Assembly (NCBI RefSeq): GCF_002237645.1
Contig: NZ_MJUZ01000012.1
Span: 1 to 64,000 of the forward strand
From: Desulfovibrio sp. MES5
GTDB taxonomy: Bacteria; Desulfobacterota; Desulfovibrionia; Desulfovibrionales; Desulfovibrionaceae
Direction: 5' to 3'
Length of the DNA: 64,000 bases
Below are positions 24,510 to 32,911 of this stretch, piece by piece (the stretch's first letter is position 1; every line of letters starts with the position of its first letter). The notes beneath the pieces are model-generated. The model was not told the DNA's origin. It saw only the letters and a list, made by a program, of their open reading frames with translations, and did not search any database. Position numbers and translations under genes: made by a program.

Positions 24510-24635
24510 CTTAAAGCGTTGTGACGCAGGCTTAAAGCGTTGTGACGCAGGCTTAAAGCGTTGTGACGCAGGCTTAAAGCGTTGTGACGCAGGCTTAAAG
24601 CGTTGTGACGCAGGCTTAAAGCGTTGTGACGCAGG
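24510..24635 (+). repeat. Six perfect tandem copies of a 21-bp unit
   Basis: The unit CTTAAAGCGTTGTGACGCAG plus G is repeated six times without change at a strict 21-bp period (24510, 24531, 24552, 24573, 24594, 24615). A 21-bp period keeps any reading frame open and sets copies two helical turns apart. There is no spacer, so it is not a CRISPR array. Confidence 0.95.
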
Positions 24636-24820
24636 AAACTACGCTTGAAGACAGCATGCGTAACGACATGGTTTGTCCCATGCAATCGCTGTCGCCATCC
24701 GTAAGCCTTGCAGGCAACGGCTGCCGCGAAACTACGCTTGAAGACAGCATGCGTAACGACATGGTTTGTCCCATGCAATCGCTGTCGCCATCCGTAACCC
24801 CTTCGGGCAACGGCTCCCGC
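24635..24820 (+). repeat. Two tandem copies of a 93-bp unit
   Basis: GAAACTACGCTTGAAGACAG starts at 24635 and again at 24728. About 70 bases are identical, including CATGGTTTGTCCCATGCAAT; the rest of the unit (GCAACGGCT region) is slightly diverged. The unit ends close to the right end of the larger element. Confidence 0.9.
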
Positions 24821-24939
24821 GAAGACAGCACCGCTGTTTATTTGCGCTGTTATGGGCCGAAGCCAGCGTGTCTTAAACCTTGAGAATGTCCATTTTCAAA
24901 CTAAATCTGCTCTAGAAATTTTTCGGGCCAGCTGCCATG

Positions 24940-25791
24940 TCACCGGGATTCGCCCGCAAGGGCTGCCAAAACAGGCAATGAGGCCGAGAGGCCGTCCCAG
25001 TTGAAAACTTCGATCATGTGAGTGGCTGTGAGCGGCGCGTCAGCCATAAGGCTCTGCGCGATATGCCGCTGCTCCGGCGTGAGGGCAGTGAGCGGCAGAT
25101 GCTGATCGCCGTTGCCCGGAGCGCTCCAATGCAGCATGGCCGCCTGACGCGGCAGCGCGGAGTGCAGCAGCCCGTTTTGAACATAGCCCAGGAGGTGCCC
25201 TACGTCCAGACAAAGGCCCAGGCCGTGGTCTGCGAGGAAGCTGCCGCCGAGACAGAGCACATCACTATGCGCCACATTTTCCAGCAGCAGGGGTGGCGCG
25301 GCTTGCCCCTGCGCGTGCCAGTGCGTCGCGAAATCCGCCAGCATGCGGCGCTGAAACGCGGGGGAACCCTCGGGCGGGTGCAGCACGGCGGCCCGCAAGG
25401 TCATATGGGGCACAAGGGTGACAACCCTGTTAAGCACGGCCAGTGCCAGCCGGGCGGCTTCGCTGGCCGGTCGGGCCTTGCCTGCGGCCGCGCGTGCGGG
25501 CCAGGGCAGGTCCACGGGCAGGTGGGCATGCCAGCGCAGGGGCAGTTCGGCAAGAGCGGCGGGCAGATCATCCGGCCCATAGTTGAGGCAGCCGCGCGTT
25601 TCAAAAAGGCACAGGCCCACTTCATCCACCTTGCGGGCCAGAAAAAATGCGTTGTCGGCGACGTTGGCGGCAATGACAAAGGACGGCGCGGCGATGCGGC
25701 CTTCAAGCCGCTGCCCGCCGCTCTTGCCCGCCGGCTCCGGCGCGGGGCATGCCTCTGTCCCGGAGCGGGCCGCGTGGGAATGATCAGGCAT
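24940..25791 (-). CDS. CbiR-like cobamide-remodelling phosphodiesterase (AP endonuclease/xylose isomerase fold)
   Basis: 283 residues with the TIM-barrel pattern of the AP-endonuclease 2 family. Recognisable parts are APSFVIAANVADNAFFLARKVDEVGL, LRWHAHLPVDLPW (metal His), LLLENVAHSD (metal Glu) and GLCLDVGHLLGY (Asp/His pair). This combination resembles the CbiR family, which opens the nucleotide loop of cobamides so the lower ligand can be exchanged. No other cobamide gene is nearby. It overlaps the glycosyltransferase gene by 8 bases. The fold is fairly certain, the substrate less so. Confidence 0.6.
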   Translation of the reverse strand: MPDHSHAARSGTEACPAPEPAGKSGGQRLEGRIAAPSFVIAANVADNAFFLARKVDEVGLCLFETRGCLNYGPDDLPAALAELPLRWHAHLPVDLPWPARAAAGKARPASEAARLALAVLNRVVTLVPHMTLRAAVLHPPEGSPAFQRRMLADFATHWHAQGQAAPPLLLENVAHSDVLCLGGSFLADHGLGLCLDVGHLLGYVQNGLLHSALPRQAAMLHWSAPGNGDQHLPLTALTPEQRHIAQSLMADAPLTATHMIEVFNWDGLSASLPVLAALAGESR

Positions 25792-26908
25792 GGCCGCGAT
25801 CCTGCCCTGTCAGCAGGCTCTCAATGCCTGCCGCATTGCGAATGGGATGAAAAAGGGCCGCTGCGGTGGCGGCGGCTTTTCTGCCCGCCAGTTCAAGCAC
25901 CGTGGGGTTTTCAGCCATGCGCGCCAGAGCGGCGGCCAGAGCGTATTCGTTGCCGGGCGGCAGCAAAAGACCGTTTTCGCCATGCCGGATAAAGCCCTCC
26001 TCCGTGCCAGTGGCAATGACCGGGCGTCCCAGCGAAAGGGCCTCAATAATGTCCCGCGTCCACGGGTGGCCAGCGCCGTCCGGCTTGACCATGCAGTGCA
26101 TGGACAGCATGGCTTGCTCCACATTGTCGGTCCAGCCGTGCAGACGCACAATGTCTTCAAGTCCCGTGCGCTCGAGAAAGGCCAGGATCTGCCCCACAAG
26201 GGGATGGTCCGTCCTTGTGGCGTCCACGCCGTAAAAATGCACTTCAGCCCGGTGGGCGCGCAGAACCGTCGCAGCCTCAAGGCAGGCATTCAGCAGGATG
26301 TCGTGCCCTTTTTGCGGGCGCAGTTCACTAAAAAAGCCAAAGCGCACGGGCGGGGCCGGGGGCAGCGGGTGAAAGCGCGGCGGCTTCATCGGAGAATTGT
26401 ATACGATGCGGTGCGGGATGCCCCACCGGGCCAGTTGGCGGGCTTCCACCGGGCCGATGGCTGCCGCCGCGTGAAGGTGCTGCCGCAAAAACTCGCCCGT
26501 GGCGTCCAGTTCCGGCGATTCTTCCAACACCACTTCACGGGCGATGAGCACTTTGCGCTGCTCTGGAAAAAAAGGGATGAGGCTTGTACAGGGAAAACCG
26601 TTAAAGCATACGGCTTCAGCCCAGGCGGGCAGGGTTTGCGGCAGATCCGGGGCCGAGGGCAGCCCCTGCGCGGTGGCTTCAGGCGGCGCGGCGCACCCCG
26701 CGTACACCAGCTTCAGCGACGGATGGGGAAAAACATGTACAGGAATGCCCAGGTCCGCGTAGTTGCCCCGGGCTGCCTTGGCCGGATCGGGGGGCAGCAT
26801 GCTGAGCACCTGTATATCGTGCCGGTGCGACAATTGGCGGGCCAGCACGAACAGGCTGCGGCCGGAGCCGCCGTTATCGATCGCATGGGTACAGAAGAGC
26901 AGGCGCAT
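25784..26908 (-). CDS. Glycosyltransferase, GT4-like (GT-B fold)
   Basis: 374 residues from ATG 26908, with GGA upstream; GTG 26926 and ATG 26920 are alternatives. The N-terminal domain starts MRLLFCTHAIDNGGSGRSLF (Gly-rich donor loop). The C-terminal domain has FFSELRPQKGHDILL, VRLHGWTDNVEQAM and EALSLGRPVIATGTEEG (the E-x7-E motif region that binds the sugar nucleotide). It probably adds a sugar to a lipid, polysaccharide or protein; acceptor unknown. It overlaps the CbiR-like gene, so the two are co-transcribed. Confidence 0.82.
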   Translation of the reverse strand: MRLLFCTHAIDNGGSGRSLFVLARQLSHRHDIQVLSMLPPDPAKAARGNYADLGIPVHVFPHPSLKLVYAGCAAPPEATAQGLPSAPDLPQTLPAWAEAVCFNGFPCTSLIPFFPEQRKVLIAREVVLEESPELDATGEFLRQHLHAAAAIGPVEARQLARWGIPHRIVYNSPMKPPRFHPLPPAPPVRFGFFSELRPQKGHDILLNACLEAATVLRAHRAEVHFYGVDATRTDHPLVGQILAFLERTGLEDIVRLHGWTDNVEQAMLSMHCMVKPDGAGHPWTRDIIEALSLGRPVIATGTEEGFIRHGENGLLLPPGNEYALAAALARMAENPTVLELAGRKAAATAAALFHPIRNAAGIESLLTGQDRGHA

Positions 26909-27138
26909 GGATTTTTCCATTGTCACGTAGTGATAATTTACTGAAATCAGGGCCGCTTCAAAGTGAGGCCGTTTTGGCGGCTGTGCGCGCCGATGCCCGC
27001 CGCGGGGCGCGAGCGCTGACTGTCCGCGCGGCAGGGGCGCGGGTAGGGCGCGTCAAGGGCGTGGTCAGTGACAGGGCCCCTGCTTTCCGCAGCATAGCCG
27101 CCGCGCTGGCCGGGAACAAGTTTTTTCGCCATTCGGAT

Positions 27139-27441
27139 TCATGCCTGCCGCCGGACGGGTGGAGACGAGGTCTTACGGGCGCTGGTTCGTGTCGCTGGCG
27201 CTGATATAGGGAGGCAGTTTTTCGCGCTCAGGGGCCGACTGAAAAAATACCCCTGAAAGGTGGAAAAGCCCATGGCGGTGAATGAATGGAGATGCTCTTT
27301 GTCTTCAACGCCTTCAACCACGACGCTGATGGCAAGGCTCTGGCTCAGTTCAAGCACGCTGCGCACGATCTGCGCATTGACATTGTTGTCGATATATTCC
27401 GTCAGGGGGCGGGCTTTAAGCCCGCCCCACCGCTTTTGCAA
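27139..27441 (-). pseudogene. C-terminal remnant of an EAL-domain (c-di-GMP phosphodiesterase) gene
   Basis: A 100-codon frame starts right after the peptidase stop codon. Residues about 17-72 match the end of an EAL domain: NAQIVRSVLELSQSLAISVVVEGVEDKEHL and MGFSTFQGYFFSRPL correspond to the usual ...ai..la..lgl.vvAEGVET... and ...QGyyfsrPl. The catalytic EAL motif, the DDFGTGYSS loop and everything before are missing, so it cannot be active. It is probably the remains of a longer GGDEF-EAL gene lost by deletion. Confidence 0.75.
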
Positions 27442-30354
27442 TTATATCAGTTTGCTGCTCTGCCAGCCGTGTTCCTGGGCGGCGGCTTCAGCCTTGGGGC
27501 CGCCCAGCACGCAGATGTGCCCGGTTTTGGCGGCCTCTGCCAGCACTTCGGAAAACTCGCGAAAATGCTTTTCAGTGGTGGAAAGGATTTCTTCACGCAT
27601 GACCGCGCGGGCGGCGTCCGTATCGTTGGTGAGCCAACGGCTCAGGGACTGCGCGCCCTTGGCGTCGGGCAAAAGGTAACTGTCCAGGTCGCCGATGGCG
27701 CCCACAATGGCCTGGGTCAGTTGGGCCTTGTCCGGCGCGAAGCCGCGCAAGAATTCGGCCATGCCGTCAAAGGCCTCAAGGGTGGCGTCCACGTTGGGGT
27801 CACGGTAGGAAGCGCACACCAGGGTGCCGCCCATGCGGTCCAGATTGCAAAAGGCTCCGTACGCGCCGCCGCGCACGCGCACGCGCTCCCACAGGTAGCC
27901 CATGCGCAGATAGCGCAGGATGACACTGGCCGAGCCGTGGTACACATAGCCCTGGTCATAGATGTTGGCGGCCTTGCCCACATAGTTGATCTGGGCCGGA
28001 GCGATGAAGGCCTCGGCTTCGGGCAGACTCATTGGGGCTTCGCCAATGCCGCTGGCCGCGCCGGGGCGAACAGGCGGCAGGGCCTGAAGCAGCTGGCGCG
28101 CCTGTGTTTCGGCCTGGGCGAGGCCCGCTGCCTCGGCGGTGCAGTCAAAGATCGCGCCGGGCCGGGCCACGATACGGGCGCGCAATTCTTCCAGGTCGGC
28201 CATGAGCGTTTGCGGTTCCGCTTCAAGGCGTTCGAGCATGGAACGCACGCTTTCAAGATAGCTCAGGCCGGAGGTGCGCTCGGCCAGAGCGCCCGCCCCC
28301 GTGAACCGCGCCCGCAAACGGGCGCTGACCGCCGCATGGCCTGCGGCCTGAAGGGCGTTTTCCATACGCGCCTTGGCTTCCAGAAGCATCTGGCCCAGGC
28401 GCTCTTCAATGACCTTCTGGTCCGTGAGGGGTTCCAGAAGGATTTCCTGCATGATGGCGAAGAGATCCGGCAACTTGTCGTAGACCGCCTTGCCGGAGAC
28501 GCCCAGATAGCTCACGGTATGGCGGCTTTCACGCACTGTTCCCAGCAAGGGGTCGGCTCCCACGCCGCCGGTTTTGGCCGCCATGAGCGCGCCGAGCTCC
28601 GTAAAGTCGCGGCGCGCGGTGCCCATTTCGGTCAGGCAGCGGGAAAACAGGGGCAGCAGGGGCACAAGGCGGTCAGGCACGTTGGCCAGAGGCAGCAGCA
28701 GGGTCGCGTAGGCAATGCCGCTGGTGGGCAGTTCATGGCTCAGCGCGGGTTCCGGCAGCTCCACAATGTTGCGCGGTATGGGCGCATTGTGGAGCGGCAG
28801 ATCGTCAAGGCCCAGGGCGGGTATGCTGGCAAGGGCCTCCGGGCTGTCGGGCGCGCTCTGCACTTCCTCAAGCCGCAGGGTGTCAGCCGCCATGGCGGCG
28901 CGCGCCGCGGCGTCGGCGGCTGCCTGCACGGCGTCCACGCGGGCCTTTTCGGCCTCTTCACGGGTTTTGCCAAGGTTTGCGTCAGGCAGCAGCACGACCG
29001 TGGCGCGGTGCTCGTTGTTCAGGAACCAGTCTTTTATGGCCTGCTCGAACACCGGCTCACCGGCGGCGATGCGCGCCTTGAGAGATTCCAGCGGAGCTTC
29101 CCAGGCCAGGGGGGCCAGGGGGTCGCCGTCATACAGCCAGGTGGACAGGGCCTGAATCATGGCCGAAAGACCGCGCGGGAAGCGCCCCGAGTTGTTTTCA
29201 CGGTAGGCGAATTCCACCGAATTGACGGCGGCTTCCACCGCAGCCTTGGGGATGCCCTCCTCGGCAAGCTCTGCCAGGGTTTCAAAAATGAGCATCTCGA
29301 CCTTGGGCACGTCCCTTGGGGCCACGCCCTTGAGACCGGTGGAGTAGTACATCTGGCGCAGGTCTGTCTCAAGCCCGCAGCCGGTCGTGTCCTCGCCAAG
29401 GCCGGAGGCGATGAGCGCCTTGCGCAGGGGCGAGCCCGGCAGGCCTTCAAGGATATGCTCCAGCATCTCCATAAGAAGGGCCTGGTCCACGTCCCCGCGT
29501 TCGCCCAGCAGCCAGTTGACCGTAAGCAGGGCGCGCTTTTCGCCCTCAGAGGCGGCATAGGGCACTTCAATCTGGCGCGGGGTGTCCAGGCGTTTTTGCA
29601 GGGGCACGGCGGAGTCCACTGGCCGGGCCGCGTAGTCCTTCAGGGCCTCGTTGACAAGGCGCAGGCGCTCGGTTTCGGGGTCGTCGCCCCAGAAAAAGAA
29701 GCGGGCGTTGCTTGGGTGGTAGTAGCTGCTGTGAAAACTGGAAAAAGCCTCATAGGTGAGGTCGGGGATGCGCTCGGGATTGCCGCCGGAGTCAAGGCTG
29801 TACAGGGTGTCGGGAAAAAGCGCCTGCTGGCTCTGCTCGGCGAGCACGGAGTCGGGCGAGGAGTAGACGCCCTTCATTTCATTATAGACGACGCCCTTGT
29901 AGGACCAGGGGCCGTCGGCGCTGGGGGCTTCCACATGCCACCCCTCCTGCTTGAGGATGTCCTCGCTGATGCGCGGGTGGAAGACGGCGTCGATGTAGAC
30001 GTCGATGAGATTATAGAAGTCGCGCAGATTGCAGCTTGCCACGGGATAGCAGGTCTTGTCCGGAAAGGTGAAGGCGTTGAGAAAGGTCTGCAGGGAGCCT
30101 TTGAGCAATTCCACAAAGGGCTCTTTGACCGGGTACTTGTCGGAACCGCAGAGCACGGAGTGTTCGAGAATATGGGCCACGCCGGTGGAATCGGTGGGCG
30201 GCGTGCGAAAGCTCACGCCAAAGCACTTGTTTTCATCTGTATTGCTGATGGAAAGCAGTTGCGCGCCCGTGGCCTCATGCAGCCACAGCCGCGCCATGCC
30301 GTCCACTTCGTGGAGATGCCGTTCGGTGACAAGAGTAAAACCGTTGTTGTTCAT
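27442..30354 (-). CDS. M16C metallopeptidase (presequence protease/PreP-like)
   Basis: 970 residues, the usual length. The inverted zinc site HxxEH is H61-E64-H65 (HILEHSVLCGS), with the third ligand in the YNEMKGVYSS region; the C-terminal half carries the Arg/Tyr pair in RVRGGAYGAFC. Four M16 domains form a closed chamber that degrades peptides and small unfolded proteins. There is no signal peptide, so it should be cytoplasmic. GGAA lies six bases before ATG 30354. It is transcribed away from rpsB; an EAL remnant follows directly. Confidence 0.92.
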   Translation of the reverse strand: MNNNGFTLVTERHLHEVDGMARLWLHEATGAQLLSISNTDENKCFGVSFRTPPTDSTGVAHILEHSVLCGSDKYPVKEPFVELLKGSLQTFLNAFTFPDKTCYPVASCNLRDFYNLIDVYIDAVFHPRISEDILKQEGWHVEAPSADGPWSYKGVVYNEMKGVYSSPDSVLAEQSQQALFPDTLYSLDSGGNPERIPDLTYEAFSSFHSSYYHPSNARFFFWGDDPETERLRLVNEALKDYAARPVDSAVPLQKRLDTPRQIEVPYAASEGEKRALLTVNWLLGERGDVDQALLMEMLEHILEGLPGSPLRKALIASGLGEDTTGCGLETDLRQMYYSTGLKGVAPRDVPKVEMLIFETLAELAEEGIPKAAVEAAVNSVEFAYRENNSGRFPRGLSAMIQALSTWLYDGDPLAPLAWEAPLESLKARIAAGEPVFEQAIKDWFLNNEHRATVVLLPDANLGKTREEAEKARVDAVQAAADAAARAAMAADTLRLEEVQSAPDSPEALASIPALGLDDLPLHNAPIPRNIVELPEPALSHELPTSGIAYATLLLPLANVPDRLVPLLPLFSRCLTEMGTARRDFTELGALMAAKTGGVGADPLLGTVRESRHTVSYLGVSGKAVYDKLPDLFAIMQEILLEPLTDQKVIEERLGQMLLEAKARMENALQAAGHAAVSARLRARFTGAGALAERTSGLSYLESVRSMLERLEAEPQTLMADLEELRARIVARPGAIFDCTAEAAGLAQAETQARQLLQALPPVRPGAASGIGEAPMSLPEAEAFIAPAQINYVGKAANIYDQGYVYHGSASVILRYLRMGYLWERVRVRGGAYGAFCNLDRMGGTLVCASYRDPNVDATLEAFDGMAEFLRGFAPDKAQLTQAIVGAIGDLDSYLLPDAKGAQSLSRWLTNDTDAARAVMREEILSTTEKHFREFSEVLAEAAKTGHICVLGGPKAEAAAQEHGWQSSKLI

Positions 30355-30806
30355 AGTAATTCCTGCAAATAATTTTGGGGCCTGTTTAGTGTATACGGCA
30401 AATGAATCTAAACTATAAGGGCTGGGGCGGGGTTTGAAAAGGGGCGGCAGGTCGCAGGTCGTGAGCCTCTTTCGGCGTCACGGTGCGGCGGCGTGTCGAA
30501 GTTTTTTGCCGTGGCCGTTGCCCGCCCCCTCTCCCCCCCATGTCGGCCCGGCAAGAGGGCAACAGCCCGGCAATGCAACAGAATTGCGCCGCGAGTCGCC
30601 CTGCCGGTCAAAAAGGGCGCGGCCACGCTTGCCAAGCGTGGTTTGATCATGTATGTACTCCCTTTCTATCAAGCACACCCAGGCAGCGGCCCGGGGTGCC
30701 CGGTGGAATGCCGCGTGTGGCGGCGTTCTTTTTGCGCCAAAGGCGCAACGCCGGGTTGCAGGGTCAGGGCGTGGGTGGAAGAAAACAACCCTTTGGAGGA
30801 ATCCCA
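30355..30806. other. Intergenic region upstream of rpsB
   Basis: About 450 bases with no real gene; the rpsB frame stays open upstream but lacks start signals. It should hold the rpsB-tsf promoter and a leader. The only clear structure is the hairpin at 30721-30753. Confidence 0.5.
30721..30753 (+). promoter_or_regulatory. Hairpin in the rpsB leader, possible S2 autoregulatory site
   Basis: TTGCGCC AAA GGCGCAA (30732-30748) is a perfect stem, extended by CGGCG (30721-30725) pairing with CGCCG (30749-30753) across an internal loop. It lies 54 bases before the rpsB start. Ribosomal protein S2 represses its own mRNA in several bacteria; whether this hairpin does so is inferred. Confidence 0.35.
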
Positions 30807-31583
30807 ATGGCTTACGTCAGCATGAAGCAAATGCTGGAAACCGGCGTGCATTTCGGTCACCAGACCCGCCGCTGGAACCCCAAGATGCGTCCTTACATTT
30901 TCGGCGCGCGTAACGGCATCCATATCATCGACCTGCAGCAGACCGTAAAGCTCTTCCGCATCGCCCACGACAAAGTTGTGGACACCGTTGCCAAGGGCGG
31001 CAAGGTTCTGTTCATCGGCACCAAGCGCCAGGCTCAGGAAGCTGTGGCCGCCGAAGCCGGTCGCGCCGCGCAGTACTATGTGACCAACCGTTGGATGGGC
31101 GGCACGCTCACCAACTTTGTCACCATCCAGAAGAGCGTTGATCGCCTGAAGAAGCTGGAAGTCATGTTTGCCGACGGCAGCATCAACCGCTACCAGAAAA
31201 AGGAAATCCTGCTTCTGGAACGCGAAATGAACAAGCTGGAAGAAACCCTCGGCGGCATCAAGAACATGGACCGTCTGCCCCAGCTTGCCTTCATCATCGA
31301 CCCGCATCGTGAAGACATCGCCGTCAAGGAATGCCGCAAGCTCGGCATCCCGATCGTGGCCGTCACGGACACCAACTGCGACCCCGATGTCATCGACTAT
31401 ATCATCCCCGGCAATGATGACGCCATCCGCGCCATCAAGCTCTTTGTGGCCGCCTTCGCCGAAGCCTGCATGGAAGGCGAAGCCATGAACAAGGATCACA
31501 AGGGCGAAGCTTCCAACGCTGAAGAAGCCATGCAAAAGGCTGCCGCTGCCGAGGCCGTGGCCGAAGCTGCTCCCGCCCAATAA
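30807..31583 (+). CDS. rpsB: 30S ribosomal protein S2
   Basis: 258 residues from ATG 30807; GGAGGA (30795-30800) stands six bases before it. The sequence [27 protein letters not shown] is the standard S2 start, with [12 protein letters not shown] and [12 protein letters not shown] further on. The Ala/Glu-rich tail after about residue 230 is variable in the family. The tsf gene follows after 139 bases, the usual rpsB-tsf order. Confidence 0.98.
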   Translation: MAYVSMKQMLETGVHFGHQTRRWNPKMRPYIFGARNGIHIIDLQQTVKLFRIAHDKVVDTVAKGGKVLFIGTKRQAQEAVAAEAGRAAQYYVTNRWMGGTLTNFVTIQKSVDRLKKLEVMFADGSINRYQKKEILLLEREMNKLEETLGGIKNMDRLPQLAFIIDPHREDIAVKECRKLGIPIVAVTDTNCDPDVIDYIIPGNDDAIRAIKLFVAAFAEACMEGEAMNKDHKGEASNAEEAMQKAAAAEAVAEAAPAQ

Positions 31584-31722
31584 CCGGCTTTTCTGCTTTC
31601 GCATTTTGGGGGCAGCGCAACCAGTATAGATGGCTGCGCTGCCCCTGTTTGGATGCAGCACCGCAACACTCAAGCCTATCTGATAACTCCGGCTTCAGGC
31701 CGGACGCATTTTGGAGAATACA

Positions 31723-32580
31723 ATGGCTATTACCGCTCAACTGGTAAAAGAACTGCGCGAAATGACTGGCGCTGGCATGATGGATTGCAAAAAAGCCCTG
31801 GTGGAAGTTGAAGGCGACCTGGAAAAGGCCGTGGACTGGCTGCGCCAGAAGGGCATGGCCAAGGCTGCCAAAAAGTCGGGCCGCGCCACCAGTGAAGGTC
31901 TTGTGACCGTGACCCTGAGCGATGACGGCAAGACCGTGGCCATGGCTTCACTTTTGTGCGAAACCGACTTCGTGGCGCGTGGCGAGCAGTTCCAGACCAT
32001 GGCCGCCAAGCTTGCCAAGAGCGTGCTGGACAATGCCCCTGCCGACGCCGTGGCCCTTGAAGCCCTTATGGGTGAAGAAGTGACCCAGCTTATCGCCTCT
32101 GTGGGCGAAAACATGCAGATCGGCAAGTTTGCCCGTCACACCAAGCCCGGCGAAAGCTCCGTGATCGGCCAGTACATCCACGCCAACGGCAAGATCGGCG
32201 TGCTGGTGTTTCTGACCTGCGGCAAGGCCGAAAGCGCCGCCAAGCCCGAAGTGCAGGAACTGGCCAAAAATATCGCCATGCAGGTGGCCGCCGCCAGCCC
32301 CATGGCTCTTGACGCCGCCAGCCTGGACCAGGCCGCTGTGGAACGCGAACGCGAAGTGTACCGCCAGAAGGCCCTGGAAGAAGGCAAGCCCGCCAACATC
32401 GTGGACAAGATCGCTGACGGCGCGGTCAAGAAGTTCCAGAAGGAAGTGTGCCTTATGGAACAGCCTTACATCCGCGACGACAAGAAGACCATCAGCGACA
32501 TCGTGCGTGAAACCGGCAAGACCGTTGGCGATGAAATCGCCGTCACCGGCTTTGAGCGCATTCAGCTTGCCGCTGAATAA
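31723..32580 (+). CDS. tsf: Translation elongation factor Ts
   Basis: 285 residues from ATG 31723 (GGAGAA six bases upstream). N-terminal UBA-like domain LVKELREMTGAGMMDCKKAL and the EF-Tu contact motif CETDFVAR are clear, followed by the coiled-coil dimerisation part. It exchanges GDP for GTP on EF-Tu. A terminator lies about 230 bases downstream at 32810-32841, after a repeat element. Confidence 0.98.
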   Translation: MAITAQLVKELREMTGAGMMDCKKALVEVEGDLEKAVDWLRQKGMAKAAKKSGRATSEGLVTVTLSDDGKTVAMASLLCETDFVARGEQFQTMAAKLAKSVLDNAPADAVALEALMGEEVTQLIASVGENMQIGKFARHTKPGESSVIGQYIHANGKIGVLVFLTCGKAESAAKPEVQELAKNIAMQVAAASPMALDAASLDQAAVEREREVYRQKALEEGKPANIVDKIADGAVKKFQKEVCLMEQPYIRDDKKTISDIVRETGKTVGDEIAVTGFERIQLAAE

Positions 32581-32624
32581 TGATATCTGACTCGCCAGAG
32601 CCGGGCGGGTTCGCCTGTCCGGCC

Positions 32625-32770
32625 TAGAGCATTTTTTGCCTTTGAAAAAGGGCGCATGCTCTAATGCTGCACGAGCGTGCGGCGCGCCACAACGTGGCGT
32701 GGATTCTGCCAAAAATCGCTTTTTTTGCAGAACGACAAATTGAAATGCCAAGCGTTTCAAGGGTACTCTG
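32625..32770 (+). repeat. TAGAGCA-type repeat, copy 4 (full length)
   Basis: Starts TAGAGCATTTTTTGCCTTTG; the right end, read in reverse, is CAGAGTACCCTTGAAACGC, so the ends are inverted. Inside are GCTGCACGAGCGTGC, GCGCCACAACGTGGCGTGGA and a GCAGAA segment as in the copies at 121, 12141 and 43131. Confidence 0.75.
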
Positions 32771-32809
32771 CGCTGGATATCGCGCCTTCGGGCGCAGCAG
32801 ACTATTGAC

Positions 32810-32841
32810 AAAAGGGGGCTTCGGCCCTCTTTTGTCTTTTT
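32810..32841 (+). terminator. Terminator of rpsB-tsf
   Basis: AAAAGGGGGC (32810-32819), loop TTCG, GCCCTCTTTT (32824-32833) form a 10-bp stem with one G-U pair; GTCTTTTT follows. Confidence 0.88.
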
Positions 32842-32911
32842 GAGGCCACGCCCGGCCATGGCCGCCGGGAGTCTGTTTTACAAGAAGGGGCACAGCCCCG
32901 GAGCAGTATAT

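Larger units (their letters stand above)
24370..24914. repeat. Expanded type-B intergenic element with inverted ends
   Basis: Begins TAGAGCATTTTTACTTTGAA and ends, on the other strand, TAGAGCAGATTTAGTTTGAA, so the ends are inverted repeats. In between is the backbone also seen at 36771-36965 and 60730-60887 (TGGCGACTGCG, GCAGCTTCAGCCGTTGCCCG, GAAGACAGCA, TTTGCGCTGTTA). Two internal tandem arrays (24510-24635 and 24635-24820) enlarge it to 545 bases against about 160-195 for the other copies. There is no gene in 24359-24939. Confidence 0.75.
32581..32911. other. Region between tsf and the TerC-like gene
   Basis: 331 bases without a gene: a TAGAGCA-type repeat (32625-32770), a small hairpin GCGCCTTCGGGCGC (about 32782-32795) and the tsf terminator (32810-32841). 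Confidence 0.7.

Noticed and set aside
24510-24635. CRISPR-like array
   Set aside because: The 21-bp units follow each other without any spacer and no cas gene is present.
27286-30372. 1028-codon plus-strand open frame opposite the M16C peptidase
   Set aside because: It lies wholly antisense to a clear peptidase, has no recognisable domain and shows the His/Gly/Gln-rich composition of a shadow frame in GC-rich DNA.
30483-30806. N-terminal extension of ribosomal protein S2
   Set aside because: The frame is open, but the S2 family starts at the Met at 30807, which has a strong GGAGGA site.
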